A stretch of 49,372 nt of DNA. Source: an uncultured Clostridia bacterium (GTDB taxonomy: Bacteria > Bacillota > Clostridia > TANB77 > CAG-508). The stretch is from NCBI GenBank assembly GCA_947632145.1, contig CANRNW010000007.1, forward strand, positions 1 through 49,372, given 5' to 3'. The position numbers and the translations under genes are program-made. Shown piece after piece: positions 21,269 to 33,221 of the stretch (positions are counted from its first letter, which is position 1; every line of letters begins with the position of its first letter). The notes below the pieces were generated by a model. That model worked only from the letters and a program-made list of their open reading frames with translations. It did no database searches and had not been told where the DNA came from.

Positions 21269-21593
21269 AAAAAAACTCCTTCCTTAACTTACTAATCAGT
21301 TATAAATATATAATAAGTAACTTTGATACATGCACTGCTTTCTTTGCAATAACACGTATCAATGAAACTTAACTTTGTTTATTTGTCTATTTGAAATTAT
21401 ATCATTTACTTGTATAAAAATCAACATTTTTCGACAGGTTTAATATTATAATTTTACTATATTCTAATACTTCACTATATGCATTTGAATATCTAATATA
21501 AACTGTACTATAATTATTTATTAAAAAGTTTTATTTGCAAATAAATTTAACATAATTTTGATTTTTTTGTAATATATGTTATAATATAAATAT

Positions 21594-22043
21594 ATGTTTT
21601 TTTATGAAAGGATTGTTATTGAAATGAGTATTGAAATTGATATAAAATTTAATAATATAATTGAATGCGCAAATAGAATTTTAAAATTTGAAAAAGATTC
21701 ATTATCAGCACAAACAGATGAAGAATATGAACAAATACTTTTCTTTATAGACGAACAAAAAATGATGATGGCAGAATATACTCATATTGCTCCTGAAAAT
21801 ATTGTACCATATGTAGCAGGGTTAAATTCTTTAAAAAATATAATAGAAAACGAAAAAGATCCTAAAAAGAAGTCAGAAGCAGAATTATATTTAGCTAATT
21901 TAACAAACAAGTTAAAATTAGAAGTTTGTAAACCAACTTCTAAAGAAAGTAAGTTTAGAAATAGTCAAAAATCTACCATTGATTTTTCTATTACTTCATT
22001 AAAAGAATTTAATATGGGGAAAGAAAGTTCTAAAGAAAGATAA
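21594..22043 (+). CDS. Hypothetical protein
   Basis: 149-aa plus-strand ORF with host-like codon use; probable start MSIEIDIKFNN after GAAAGGA. Confidence 0.5.
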   Translation: MFFYERIVIEMSIEIDIKFNNIIECANRILKFEKDSLSAQTDEEYEQILFFIDEQKMMMAEYTHIAPENIVPYVAGLNSLKNIIENEKDPKKKSEAELYLANLTNKLKLEVCKPTSKESKFRNSQKSTIDFSITSLKEFNMGKESSKER

Positions 22044-22112
22044 AAAATAAATGCACATTAGAATATAAAAAATGTGCATTTTTTTATTTTGTGTTCTTAC
22101 CTTTAGGCAATT

Positions 22113-22467
22113 TGGTGGAGATGAGGAGAGTCGAACTCCTGTCCAAATATTCTTCCATATTAACTTCTACGAGTATAGTTTATTCTTTACATTCCCTCAA
22201 ATTATCGTCAATAAACAAACTATAATTTTTAGTAGCCTTTAAAATACCCCTTACCTGCAAGGCAGAGATAAGTTTGTTTCCCACTAACCTACGCCTTATT
22301 TGTAACCGTGGGCCTTTACAATAAGACGACGCCGCAACTTAGGCAGCGTAAGCTAATTCTTCGTTATTAGCGTTTACTTATTTTCTTGCATTTTTTTGGT
22401 GGCCAAGCAAGATTCCACCACTCGCCGTTAATATTTCTAAATAGTTGTCGAAACCAAATACATCCCC
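22113..22467 (-). ncRNA. ssrA: tmRNA (ssrA)
   Basis: 5' GGGGATGTATTTGGTTTCGACAACTATTTAG; 3' GGACAGGAGTTCGACTCTCCTCATCTCCACCA; tag frame GCT AAT AAC GAA GAA TTA GCT TAC GCT GCC TAA (ANNEELAYAA) at 22339-22371. Confidence 0.96.
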
Positions 22468-22511
22468 ATATATTTAATTATTATACATTATTTTGGGGTT
22501 TATTACAACCC

Positions 22512-23795
<1,284 letters not shown>

Positions 23796-23928
23796 TTAGA
23801 TATTAGGGTGCTTTTCATGCTCCTCTAAGATTTATTTCGAATAAGCAATGAAAAGTCCCAAATTTGCCAAATATTAAAATCGCTCCTACAATTTAATTAT
23901 TCACAAATATATATCGGTTTATACAAGA

Positions 23929-23956
23929 AAGGAACGCAAAGTTCGCGTTCCTTTTT
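23929..23956. terminator. Hairpin between aspartokinase and eno
   Basis: AAAGGAACGCAAAGTTCGCGTTCCTTTTT. Confidence 0.6.
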
Positions 23957-23958
23957 AA

Positions 23959-25167
23959 TTACAAATAGAATTTATCATGAATTGCTTTTAGAGCTAAGTT
24001 TGCCTCTTTTTTATTTACTAAAACAGATATTTTTATTTCAGATGTACTAACCATATGCATATTTATATTGTTTTCGTATAGTGCCTCAAACACCTTTGAT
24101 GCAACTCCTGGATTATTTACTATTCCAACCCCTACAATAGAGATTTTTGATAGTTCATCGCAATGTATTATTTCTTTTGCTCCTAGTTCTATTAAGTTTT
24201 CGTTTAAAATTTTTAACACTTTTTTGGTTTCTGTATTTTTTACAGTAAAAGATATATTTTTTACTGTATGCTCCCCAGCAGATTGAACTATTGTATCTAC
24301 ATTTATTTTATTATCAGAAAGTAGTTTGAAAACTTTATAGGTTCTTCCTATTTTATTTTCTAATCCTATTAGAGTTACTCTCGTTATATTATCATCTTTT
24401 GCAACACCTGTTACATATAAAGCTTCTAAATCTTTATGATTTAAAACTCTTGTACCTATAGAATTATTTTCAAATGTTGATTTTACATTTATTGGTACTT
24501 CATAATTTTTGCCAATTTCTACACATCTATTGTGTAAAACCTTAGCCCCCAAGCTTGCTAATTCTAGCATTTCATCATAAGTTATTGAATCTAATTTTGT
24601 TACATTTTCGATTATTCTAGGATCTGATGAGTAGACTCCATCTACATCTGTGTATATATCACATCTGTCAGCTTTTAGAGCTGCTGCTAATGCTACTGCT
24701 GTTGTATCTGAGCCTCCTCTTCCAAGTGTTGTTATATCTCCAATTTCATTTATTCCTTGGAATCCAGCAACTATAACTATATTGCCCATTTCCAACTGTT
24801 TATTTATTTTTTCGGTTTCTATATATTTTATTCTTGCTCCTCCATATACACTATCTGTTATTATTGGTAATTGCCATCCTGTATATGAAATTGCATTATA
24901 ACCTTTTTCTTTTAGGCACATAGCCAATTTTGATATTGTTATTTGTTCTCCAACAGATACTAAACAATCATGTTCTCTTGGATTTGGATTTTCTGTTATT
25001 TCTTTTTCTTCTGTAATTAGCCTGTCTGTTGTTTTTCCCTGTGCTGAAACTACTACTACTACTTTTTCTCCTTTATTATATTCTTTTATAATATGTTTAC
25101 ATATATTATATAATTTTTCTGTATCTGCAACTGAACTACCGCCAAATTTTTGTACAATTATCCCCAT
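23959..25167 (-). CDS. Aspartate kinase
   Basis: MGIIVQKFGGSSVADTEKL; TLGRGGSDTTAVALAAAL; C-terminal ACT domains. Confidence 0.96.
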   Translation of the reverse strand: MGIIVQKFGGSSVADTEKLYNICKHIIKEYNKGEKVVVVVSAQGKTTDRLITEEKEITENPNPREHDCLVSVGEQITISKLAMCLKEKGYNAISYTGWQLPIITDSVYGGARIKYIETEKINKQLEMGNIVIVAGFQGINEIGDITTLGRGGSDTTAVALAAALKADRCDIYTDVDGVYSSDPRIIENVTKLDSITYDEMLELASLGAKVLHNRCVEIGKNYEVPINVKSTFENNSIGTRVLNHKDLEALYVTGVAKDDNITRVTLIGLENKIGRTYKVFKLLSDNKINVDTIVQSAGEHTVKNISFTVKNTETKKVLKILNENLIELGAKEIIHCDELSKISIVGVGIVNNPGVASKVFEALYENNINMHMVSTSEIKISVLVNKKEANLALKAIHDKFYL

Positions 25168-25260
25168 ATTTTAAGCACCTCTTTTAAAATATATTCAACA
25201 AATTTTAATTTTAAAATTTGCCTTATTATATTTTATTTATTAGGTGCTTATTTGGTGCTA

Positions 25261-26151
25261 TTATATTATTATATCTCTTTTTAATATATTATTGCTTACA
25301 ATTCCCGTACCTATAAATTGATTTTGTGAATTGTATATTTTTACTATTGATTTTATAGGTGGAGTAACGAAAGCGTCGTTTTCTACAGAATGTTTTATAG
25401 GTATTTTTATTCTACCGCCGTTTAGAAATAAAGTTAATTTTTCTTCATCTAGTACAATTTTTTCATTATTTTCAAATAATTCTTCTATTGATATTACCTT
25501 TACATTTTCTTTGTTTTCTTCTAATTCTTCTAAAGTATAAGAATTCTCTATTTCAAATTCATCTACTTTTGTTCTTATAAGTTCTTTCATAAAGCCAACT
25601 GTACCTATCTTTTTTGCTATATCTTCACAAAGAGAACGTATATATGTACCTTTAGAACAGTCTACTAAAAATTTTATTTCTGATTCATTTATACTATTTA
25701 ATTTTATATCATATATTTCAATTTCTCGTTTTGGAACTTCTATCTCTTTACCATCTCTTGCATATTCATACAATTTTTTTCCGTTAATTTTTATTGCTGA
25801 ATACATAGGCGGAGTTTGTTCCTGTTTACCTAAAAATGATTTTAATATTAGTTCTATATTTTCTTTATTTAATGTTGGAACTTCTTCTGTTTCTATAATC
25901 TTTCCCTCTAAATCACCTGTGTCTCGCTTTTCTCCTAATTTTAATGTTGCAATATATTGTTTATTATGCTCTGTTAGATAATTTGATAGTTTTGTAGCTT
26001 TACCTATTAGTATTGGCAAAACCCCTGTTGCGTTTGGATCTAATGTCCCTGTATGTCCAACTTTTTTTGTATTATATATTTTTCTTACTTTGTTTACAAT
26101 ATCATGTGACGTGTAACCTTTTGGTTTGTTTATTATTATTATTCCGTCCAT
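25261..26151 (-). CDS. truB: tRNA pseudouridine(55) synthase TruB
   Basis: MDGIIIINKPKGYTSHDIVNKVRKIYNTKKVGHTGTLDPNATGVLPI. Confidence 0.96.
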   Translation of the reverse strand: MDGIIIINKPKGYTSHDIVNKVRKIYNTKKVGHTGTLDPNATGVLPILIGKATKLSNYLTEHNKQYIATLKLGEKRDTGDLEGKIIETEEVPTLNKENIELILKSFLGKQEQTPPMYSAIKINGKKLYEYARDGKEIEVPKREIEIYDIKLNSINESEIKFLVDCSKGTYIRSLCEDIAKKIGTVGFMKELIRTKVDEFEIENSYTLEELEENKENVKVISIEELFENNEKIVLDEEKLTLFLNGGRIKIPIKHSVENDAFVTPPIKSIVKIYNSQNQFIGTGIVSNNILKRDIII

Positions 26152-26234
26152 ATTTTTCCTTTCACTATTCTACAACAATGGTGCATAAAAAATGTGCAAA
26201 AATTGCACATTTTTTATGCACCATTGTGCAGAAT

Positions 26235-26555
26235 TTAATCTTCATCTACGAAATTAAATTCATCTTTAAATTTTTCTTTAAATATTTCAAATACTTTATT
26301 AAGTGTTTCTTCATCATCTACACTTACATATGATTCTTCTTCTTCATTTTCTGTATCTTCTACTTTTAATATTACTACTTCTCCTTCAGCATCCTCATCT
26401 TCTTCTACTGGTAATAATACAACATATTCTTCTTCATCTAATTCAATTAAATCTAAGAATTCAAATTGTACTTCTTCTCCATTTTCATCATTTAATACAA
26501 TTATGTTATCTAATTCTTCCTCCATATTTTCTTGGTTGTTTGTTTCATCACTCAT
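26235..26555 (-). CDS. DUF1292 family acidic protein
   Basis: NDENGEEVQFEFLDLIELDEEEYVVLLPVEEDEDAEGEVVILKV; next to ruvX and ireB as in many Firmicutes. Confidence 0.88.
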   Translation of the reverse strand: MSDETNNQENMEEELDNIIVLNDENGEEVQFEFLDLIELDEEEYVVLLPVEEDEDAEGEVVILKVEDTENEEEESYVSVDDEETLNKVFEIFKEKFKDEFNFVDED

Positions 26556-26625
26556 TTTATTTTTCTCCTTTCATATATTTAAAATTATATTTCATATAAT
26601 GTTAATATCTTGAATCTTATAATTA

Positions 26626-27048
26626 TTATTTGTTGTTATTCCTTTTCATATACATTTCTAATATGTATTCAGCTGATATTGTATCTACTATATTTCTTTT
26701 TTGTTTTTTATTTACATCTAAGAAATTCATTGCTTTATGTGCTGCTACAGTTGTTAGTCTTTCATCAATTGTTTCTATTTTTATTTTATTATATTTGCAT
26801 TTTAGTTTATGTATAAATTGATTTGTAACATCTACTCTTGTGCTAGCAGTTCCATTCATATTTAGTGGCATTCCAACAACAAATGTATCTATTTCATATT
26901 CATTTAATATTTCATCTAACCTTTTTAATAGAATTTTATCATTGCCATTATAATGAATTGTTTCTAATCCTTGTACTGTTATTCCTAACAAATCAGTTAT
27001 AGCTAAACCAACTCTGCTATCTCCATAATCTATTCCTAATTTTCTCAT
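26626..27048 (-). CDS. ruvX: Holliday junction resolvase-like RuvX/YqgF
   Basis: [19 protein letters not shown]...VVGMPLNMNGT...DERLTT. Confidence 0.94.
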   Translation of the reverse strand: MRKLGIDYGDSRVGLAITDLLGITVQGLETIHYNGNDKILLKRLDEILNEYEIDTFVVGMPLNMNGTASTRVDVTNQFIHKLKCKYNKIKIETIDERLTTVAAHKAMNFLDVNKKQKRNIVDTISAEYILEMYMKRNNNK

Positions 27049-27308
27049 TACTCTAGCCCTATATAATTCTTTACTAATTTTTCTAAAAGTTCATCTCTTT
27101 CTATCTGTCTAATAAGATTTCTTGCATCATTATGGCTTGTTATATAAGTAGGATCACCTGATAATATATAACCAACAATTTGATTTATTGGATTATATCC
27201 TTTTTCTACTAATGCTTCATATACCGCCTTTAATATCTCTTTTGCTTTTGCATTACTATCATTTCCAAATTTAAATTTCATTGTGCTGTCCATATTCATA
27301 TTTAACAA
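27048..27308 (-). CDS. ireB: IreB family regulatory phosphoprotein (UPF0297)
   Basis: [52 protein letters not shown]. Confidence 0.95.
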   Translation of the reverse strand: MLNMNMDSTMKFKFGNDSNAKAKEILKAVYEALVEKGYNPINQIVGYILSGDPTYITSHNDARNLIRQIERDELLEKLVKNYIGLE

Positions 27309-27317
27309 TTCTCCTCT

Positions 27318-28427
27318 CTATATGCAATTTATCTCGCTTTCATTGATATCTGCACTATCTAAATATTCTTCTAGTTTTTTATTTACTCCTTCTAATCCTG
27401 TTCCTTTATAATAATTTGATAGAACTACATTTAATTTTGGATTCATTGTATTTTTTGATTTAGTTTTTGCTTTTGAAGTTGTATTTTTAATTTCTATTTT
27501 TTCTACATTTATTTTTACATTTTTTATAAATCCAATTACAGCCTCAATATCAACTCCAGAAAATACAATTACAAATTTAGGTCCCATATATCTTACAAAT
27601 AAGTATTCAGATGATATGCTCTTTTTTACCAAATTACTCATTTGTATAATAGCATTATCCCCTGCTTTTCTGCCTAGTTTTTCATTTATTTCTTCTATGT
27701 TTGTTATTTTAAACATACAAATTGATGATGTTGTATATTGGTCTATATATTTCTTTCCTTTACCATATAAATATTCAGCTGAGTATAAATCTGTAAATTT
27801 ATCTTTTCTATGTATGTTTTCCATAGTATTTTGATAATTTACATTTTTTAAAACAGTAACTATATTTTCTTTTACTATTTCTAATATAGTTGTATCCATA
27901 TTATCAAATGCATGCATTGTTCCACTTTCTATTATCCAATAACCTATATATACATTGTCTATATATAAAGGGAAAAACATTGCTGATTTTGCCCTTCCAA
28001 ACTCCATTTTTTGATATGGCAATTTTTCAGTATCTTTATTTATTGTAATATATTTTGGCTTAGCTGTTGTAATACTATCTTTAAAAATTTCTTCTTTGTG
28101 TAGATTTTTTAATGTATCCCAATGTTTTTCATCTACATTAGTTGCTCTTATAACATATTCAGCTCCGTTAAATACTACTATTGTAGAATATTTTACCCCA
28201 TATCTTTCAAGTAATATTTCATTTATTTTATTTATTTTGTCGTCTACTGATGTAGATTCTCCAATTGTATTCATAAAATCTTGTACGATATTTAGTCCCT
28301 TTATTGTTTCGTTTATGCTATTAAATTTTTTGATTTTTTTGCTTAATGACAAATTGTATAGGATTAATACTAATAATACTAATAATAGTAATATTATTAA
28401 TAATAGCTCCATTCCCACTTTCATCAC
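27318..28427 (-). CDS. Membrane protein with GAF-like and degenerate GGDEF domain
   Basis: N-terminal TM; DKFTDLYSAEYL...ICMFKITNIEEINEKLGRKAGDNAIIQMSNLVKKSI...VRYMGPKFVIVFSG, with MGPKF in the GGDEF position. Confidence 0.7.
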   Translation of the reverse strand: MMKVGMELLLIILLLLVLLVLILYNLSLSKKIKKFNSINETIKGLNIVQDFMNTIGESTSVDDKINKINEILLERYGVKYSTIVVFNGAEYVIRATNVDEKHWDTLKNLHKEEIFKDSITTAKPKYITINKDTEKLPYQKMEFGRAKSAMFFPLYIDNVYIGYWIIESGTMHAFDNMDTTILEIVKENIVTVLKNVNYQNTMENIHRKDKFTDLYSAEYLYGKGKKYIDQYTTSSICMFKITNIEEINEKLGRKAGDNAIIQMSNLVKKSISSEYLFVRYMGPKFVIVFSGVDIEAVIGFIKNVKINVEKIEIKNTTSKAKTKSKNTMNPKLNVVLSNYYKGTGLEGVNKKLEEYLDSADINESEINCI

Positions 28428-28435
28428 CTCGTTTA

Positions 28436-30544
28436 TTAGTATGGTTTATTTATTGGATTTTTTGAAAACATTCTTTTTCCAAATTGTTGTTCAAGTAAAG
28501 GATATACAATATTTGCTAAATCTTTTAACTTAGCATTAAATAATTTTGTATATGGCTTTAATGTAATATTACAATTTACTAAAGATTCTAGATATGCTGA
28601 ATAATTTTGCATCTCGAATGGTATTGTTGTGTATTTTACTGTTGTTCTATCAAATAATTCTGTCATAAATGACATTGTTGGATCATTATAAAAAGCCATT
28701 CCTCCAATTATTACTTTTGGTGACAATCCTGCTACCTTTTGCTCTTTGTTTATAATTATTTTTATTTTTTGTTCATATAAAATATTTTTATTTTTTAAAT
28801 CTCTTAAAAAGGCTGTTAGTGGCTGTATTGTTAATACATCCATACTTTGTACTAAATATATTTCTTGTGAATTATAGAAATACTCTATTGGTGTATCAAA
28901 ATCGCAATCAATAAGCACTAATGAATAATTTTGTACAAGAGTTGTTAATATATTTTCTACATCTTCAATATTTTGATTATTTCCCGGTACTGCAGCATAT
29001 ACTGTTAGATTTTTATTTACTGGTATTCCTTCTGGAATATTGCTTCTTAAATTATTTATACATCTTTCTGCAATGTTTCTAAGTTTTTCTTCATTTTTTG
29101 TATATATATAATATGCATTTCTACTTTTTGTCATATCTAATATAGCAGTAGAAATACCCATTGATGAAAATAATTCAGCTAAATTATTTACTATAAAAGA
29201 TGTTCCATTTTTAGTTGTTCCAACAAATGAAACTACTTTCTTTTCTCTTGTAAGTAAATTTGACAAATCAACATGTTGTACTGTTTTTTGTTGTATAATT
29301 GAATTGTTAAAATCATTGTTTTCAACAGGCTTTTCTTCTGATTCCAATTCAAATAGATTTACACTTTCTTGTGGTGTTGAATTGCTTTCATCTAAGTCAA
29401 ATAAATTTACATCTTGTGCTTGTTCTTTTTTAGGTCTTCCTCTTCCTTTTTTTGGAGCTTGTACAACATCTTCTGGTTGAATTTTTCTAGGTCTTCCTCT
29501 TCCTTTTTTTGGTGTTTCAGCAACCTCTTCATCTTCTATTTCAACTGTTACAGGTGTTGGTTCAATTTCTTGTTCATCTTTTTGTTCAATTTTTGGTTTA
29601 GAATTAAATTCAGGTCCTACTTTTGTAATATTTGTAACGCGTTTTGCTGATGTTGATTCTAACTCAGTTGGTATTACAACTGGTTTAGTCATTCTTGGTG
29701 CATTTAGTCTATTTTCTATCATATCTATTTTTATTTCATCAACATTTACATTACTATTTGTTTGTTTTATTTCTGGAGAATTATAATTATTTATCTTTCT
29801 TGGTGTATATTGAGATTGATTATTTTTACTATTTTTTGCATTCTTGCCAGATTTCATAACTAATTCTTGATATTTAGGAGATTCAGCCTCTAAAACAGCT
29901 TTTACTCCCACTGGTAAGAAATTTATTATTATTTTTAATTGTGCATCATTATATTGTGAAACTATATTATTAAAGCTATCAGTATATTTTTCTGTATTTT
30001 TTCCTAATTTTTTATAGTGTGCTAATATATTTTGAATTTCTGATTCACTAACATCATTTTCACTTTCTGTTTGATAATTAACATCATCTGAATCTATTTT
30101 GTAATATTGTTTTGCTTCTTTTTTTGTTCTTGGTTTTCTTATTAGTTCACAAACATTTTCTATGCTTTTATCTTGACCTATAAGTGCATTGTATACTCCT
30201 ATTCCAAAGAATTTTAGAAGCATTCCATCCTCAAAATTTCTTCTTTCCGTAGTAATTAAAATTATTTCTGTTTCTTTTCCTGTAGGATCAGTTGCTTCAT
30301 CACTTATATTATCTAATTTTTCAAATATAAATTTATCTATACTATCATAATTGTTACTTGCAAAAGGCTCTAAATCTTCGCTTATAACAATTCTATCATA
30401 GCTTTTATCTTTTTGTAATTCTTTTATTATTGCATTAAAGTAATATACATTTTTATATGATAATATTTCTTTATACATTTTTTGATATTCTTTAACTATT
30501 GATTCAGAAATATTTTCATCACTAACTGCAAATAAAACTTTCAT
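28436..30544 (-). CDS. ParA/MinD-like (CpaE/TadZ-like) ATPase-fold protein with AT-hook-like linker
   Basis: C-terminal KVVSFVGTTKNGTSFIVNNLAELFSSMGISTAILDMT; linker KKGRGRPRK...KKGRGRPKK; N-terminal receiver-like segment. Confidence 0.6.
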   Translation of the reverse strand: MKVLFAVSDENISESIVKEYQKMYKEILSYKNVYYFNAIIKELQKDKSYDRIVISEDLEPFASNNYDSIDKFIFEKLDNISDEATDPTGKETEIILITTERRNFEDGMLLKFFGIGVYNALIGQDKSIENVCELIRKPRTKKEAKQYYKIDSDDVNYQTESENDVSESEIQNILAHYKKLGKNTEKYTDSFNNIVSQYNDAQLKIIINFLPVGVKAVLEAESPKYQELVMKSGKNAKNSKNNQSQYTPRKINNYNSPEIKQTNSNVNVDEIKIDMIENRLNAPRMTKPVVIPTELESTSAKRVTNITKVGPEFNSKPKIEQKDEQEIEPTPVTVEIEDEEVAETPKKGRGRPRKIQPEDVVQAPKKGRGRPKKEQAQDVNLFDLDESNSTPQESVNLFELESEEKPVENNDFNNSIIQQKTVQHVDLSNLLTREKKVVSFVGTTKNGTSFIVNNLAELFSSMGISTAILDMTKSRNAYYIYTKNEEKLRNIAERCINNLRSNIPEGIPVNKNLTVYAAVPGNNQNIEDVENILTTLVQNYSLVLIDCDFDTPIEYFYNSQEIYLVQSMDVLTIQPLTAFLRDLKNKNILYEQKIKIIINKEQKVAGLSPKVIIGGMAFYNDPTMSFMTELFDRTTVKYTTIPFEMQNYSAYLESLVNCNITLKPYTKLFNAKLKDLANIVYPLLEQQFGKRMFSKNPINKPY

Positions 30545-30548
30545 TTGT

Positions 30549-30989
30549 TTAACCCCTCCAACCTCTTACTACAATTGCAAAAATAAGTGGTAATACTTGA
30601 CATATAACTAATATTGTTACAAATGCAACAATCAATCTTAATCCTCTATCTCTCAAATCTAATTTTCTTATTCCTATAACATATTGAAATATAGCTCCAA
30701 CCGCAATTCCTATAAAGCAAAGAGGTATACTATATAATTGAACTTTTCCTAATATATATGCTGTCATTCCATAGGCATCTGAACCATACAAATCAATTTT
30801 TGCTTGAAGTTCCTTGTTTGCATGTGTTTTCATTTTAATAAGTTCTCCAGCTGTTTCTTCATTTATTATTTCATTATCTGAATTTTCTGAATTATCTATA
30901 GTATCCGTTGCAAAAACTTGTACTGTTCCAATTATTATTATCAATAGTAAAAAAATTATAGCTATTTTTTTTATTGTATGTAATTTCAT
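30549..30989 (-). CDS. Hypothetical membrane protein in the same operon
   Basis: Signal peptide plus two TM segments; directly upstream of the ParA-like gene. Confidence 0.55.
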   Translation of the reverse strand: MKLHTIKKIAIIFLLLIIIIGTVQVFATDTIDNSENSDNEIINEETAGELIKMKTHANKELQAKIDLYGSDAYGMTAYILGKVQLYSIPLCFIGIAVGAIFQYVIGIRKLDLRDRGLRLIVAFVTILVICQVLPLIFAIVVRGWRG

Positions 30990-31169
30990 ACGGAAATACT
31001 CCTTTCACGATTTTATACTAATATGTATAATCATACAATATTATCAAATAAATATCAATATAAATTTTAAAAGTTTTTAATTTTTTTGTGTCAATCAAAA
31101 AATTAAATTTTTCTATTAAAGAAGAAAAAAGGCATCTATAAAGATGCCTTTTATATATTAAAAATTAGA

Positions 31170-31457
31170 CTATTCTTCTTCTGCTGTTTCACTTTCAGGA
31201 GCATCAAATGCTTCTAATATAGCTTTTTGAATTTTCTCTCTTGTTTCAGCATTGATTGGATGAGCTATATCCTTAAATTCTCCGTTTGGAGTTTTTCTGC
31301 TTGGCATAGCAATGAATAATCCATTTTGACTTTCTATAACTTTTATGTCATGAATTACAAATTCATTATCAAATGTTACAGAAGCAACTGCTTTCATTCT
31401 GTTTTCAGAATTTACTTTTCTTAAACGTACATCTGTTATTTGCATCTTTACGTGCAC
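31170..31457 (-). CDS. spoVG: Septation/sporulation regulator SpoVG
   Basis: [64 protein letters not shown]. Confidence 0.97.
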   Translation of the reverse strand: MHVKMQITDVRLRKVNSENRMKAVASVTFDNEFVIHDIKVIESQNGLFIAMPSRKTPNGEFKDIAHPINAETREKIQKAILEAFDAPESETAEEE

Positions 31458-31734
31458 CGCCTTCCAAAGTTTTAATAAAATTGTACATATATCTTATGTA
31501 CTATTATATTATTCGCCAAAAAAAACTTTTTTCCTTCTACTTTTTACAATTATTATATATTTTTTATTTTTAACACTTTTTTAATAATTTCATATTATAT
31601 ATAGGAATAAACAGGTGCAATCATGTTCCAATATAATACAAATTTTTGAACACATTAAGAAAAATTTTGTATTGTATTGAAAAAAAGTATAAATGAGTAT
31701 ATAATGTTTCTCTATAGAAAGGTGTTGTTATATT

Positions 31735-33123
31735 ATGGATATTTCAAATTTAGAAAATATTATAAAATATAAACATATACATATGATTGGAGTCGGCGGA
31801 GTCAGTATGAGCGGAATTGCAGAAATATTGCACAACTGGGGTGTTGTTGTAACTGGTTCTGATGCAAATCAAAGTGAAATTACAGATAAACTTCAGCAAA
31901 ATGGTATTGCTGTTTTTATTGGTAGTAACCCGGATGTTGTTAAACAAGCCAAACTTGTTGTTTATTCTGCTGCAATAAATCCAAACGACCCAGAATTACT
32001 TGCTGCTAAAGAAAATAATATTCCTACAATTGAAAGAGGAGATTTTGTAGGACTTATAACTAGAATTTATTATGATACAATAGGAATCTCTGGTACTCAT
32101 GGTAAAACAACAACAACTTCAATGATTTCTTTATGTTTCATAGAAGCCGGTCTTGATCCAACAATTCAAGTTGGCGCTATGTTAAAGCAAATAAATGGAA
32201 ATTATAGAATTGGAAATAGTGAATATTTCATTTTAGAAGCTTGTGAATATGTAGAGAGCTTTTTGAAATTTTCTACTAGAGCTGAAGTTATTTTAAATAT
32301 AGATAATGACCATTTGGATTATTTTAAAACTTTAGAAAATATAAAAAATGCATTTATAAAATATGTTAAAATACTTCCAAAAGATGGCCTACTTGTAGTA
32401 AATGCAGATGACCCTAATTGTTTAGATTTACGCGATTTTTGTAGTGCTAGATCAGTTACATATTCATTAGAAAATCCAAAATCTAATTTTATTGCTAAAA
32501 ATATTTCTTTTGATGATAATGGCTTTCCAAAATTTGATGTTTATCATAATGGTTCATATTATGGTGAATTTAAGTTACGTGTTCCTGGAATGCACAATGT
32601 TTCTAATGCTTTGGCTTGTATGAGTTTATGTGATGCTTATGGAATTTCTCGTACACATATAAAAAATGCTTTATTAAAATTTACAGGTGCTCACAGAAGA
32701 TTTGAATATATTGGTACTTATAATAACTTTAATGTTTTTGATGATTATGCACATCATCCAACAGAAATACTAGCAACTGCAAAAGCTATGAAAAACAAGA
32801 AATTTAATGAGTCTTGGATTATCTTCCAACCTCATACATATAGTAGAACTTTAAATTTATTAGATGACTTTGCTAATGCGTTAAATTCATTTGATCATAT
32901 TATAATTACAGATATTTATGCTGCTAGAGAAAAAAATACCTATGGTATAAATTCTGAAACATTAGTTAATAGAATTAACTCTCTTTATGATAAAGGCGCT
33001 ATATATATTTCAGACTTTAATAATATTTCTAATTACATTAAGCAAAATTGCAAAGAAAATGACATCGTTTTAACTGTTGGAGCAGGTACTGTAGAGCAAG
33101 TTGGAAAACTTATTTGCGGTTAA
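31735..33123 (+). CDS. murC: UDP-N-acetylmuramate--L-alanine ligase
   Basis: HMIGVGGVSMSGIAEILHNWG; GISGTHGKTTTTSM; DDYAHHPTEI. Confidence 0.97.
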   Translation: MDISNLENIIKYKHIHMIGVGGVSMSGIAEILHNWGVVVTGSDANQSEITDKLQQNGIAVFIGSNPDVVKQAKLVVYSAAINPNDPELLAAKENNIPTIERGDFVGLITRIYYDTIGISGTHGKTTTTSMISLCFIEAGLDPTIQVGAMLKQINGNYRIGNSEYFILEACEYVESFLKFSTRAEVILNIDNDHLDYFKTLENIKNAFIKYVKILPKDGLLVVNADDPNCLDLRDFCSARSVTYSLENPKSNFIAKNISFDDNGFPKFDVYHNGSYYGEFKLRVPGMHNVSNALACMSLCDAYGISRTHIKNALLKFTGAHRRFEYIGTYNNFNVFDDYAHHPTEILATAKAMKNKKFNESWIIFQPHTYSRTLNLLDDFANALNSFDHIIITDIYAAREKNTYGINSETLVNRINSLYDKGAIYISDFNNISNYIKQNCKENDIVLTVGAGTVEQVGKLICG

Positions 33124-33221
33124 TATGAACGCCTAATGATGTGATTTATAATATAAATAAAATATAACAAAAAATAAAAAGTAGAAAATTTTATTTTTTG
33201 TTATATTTTTTTATTAAATTG

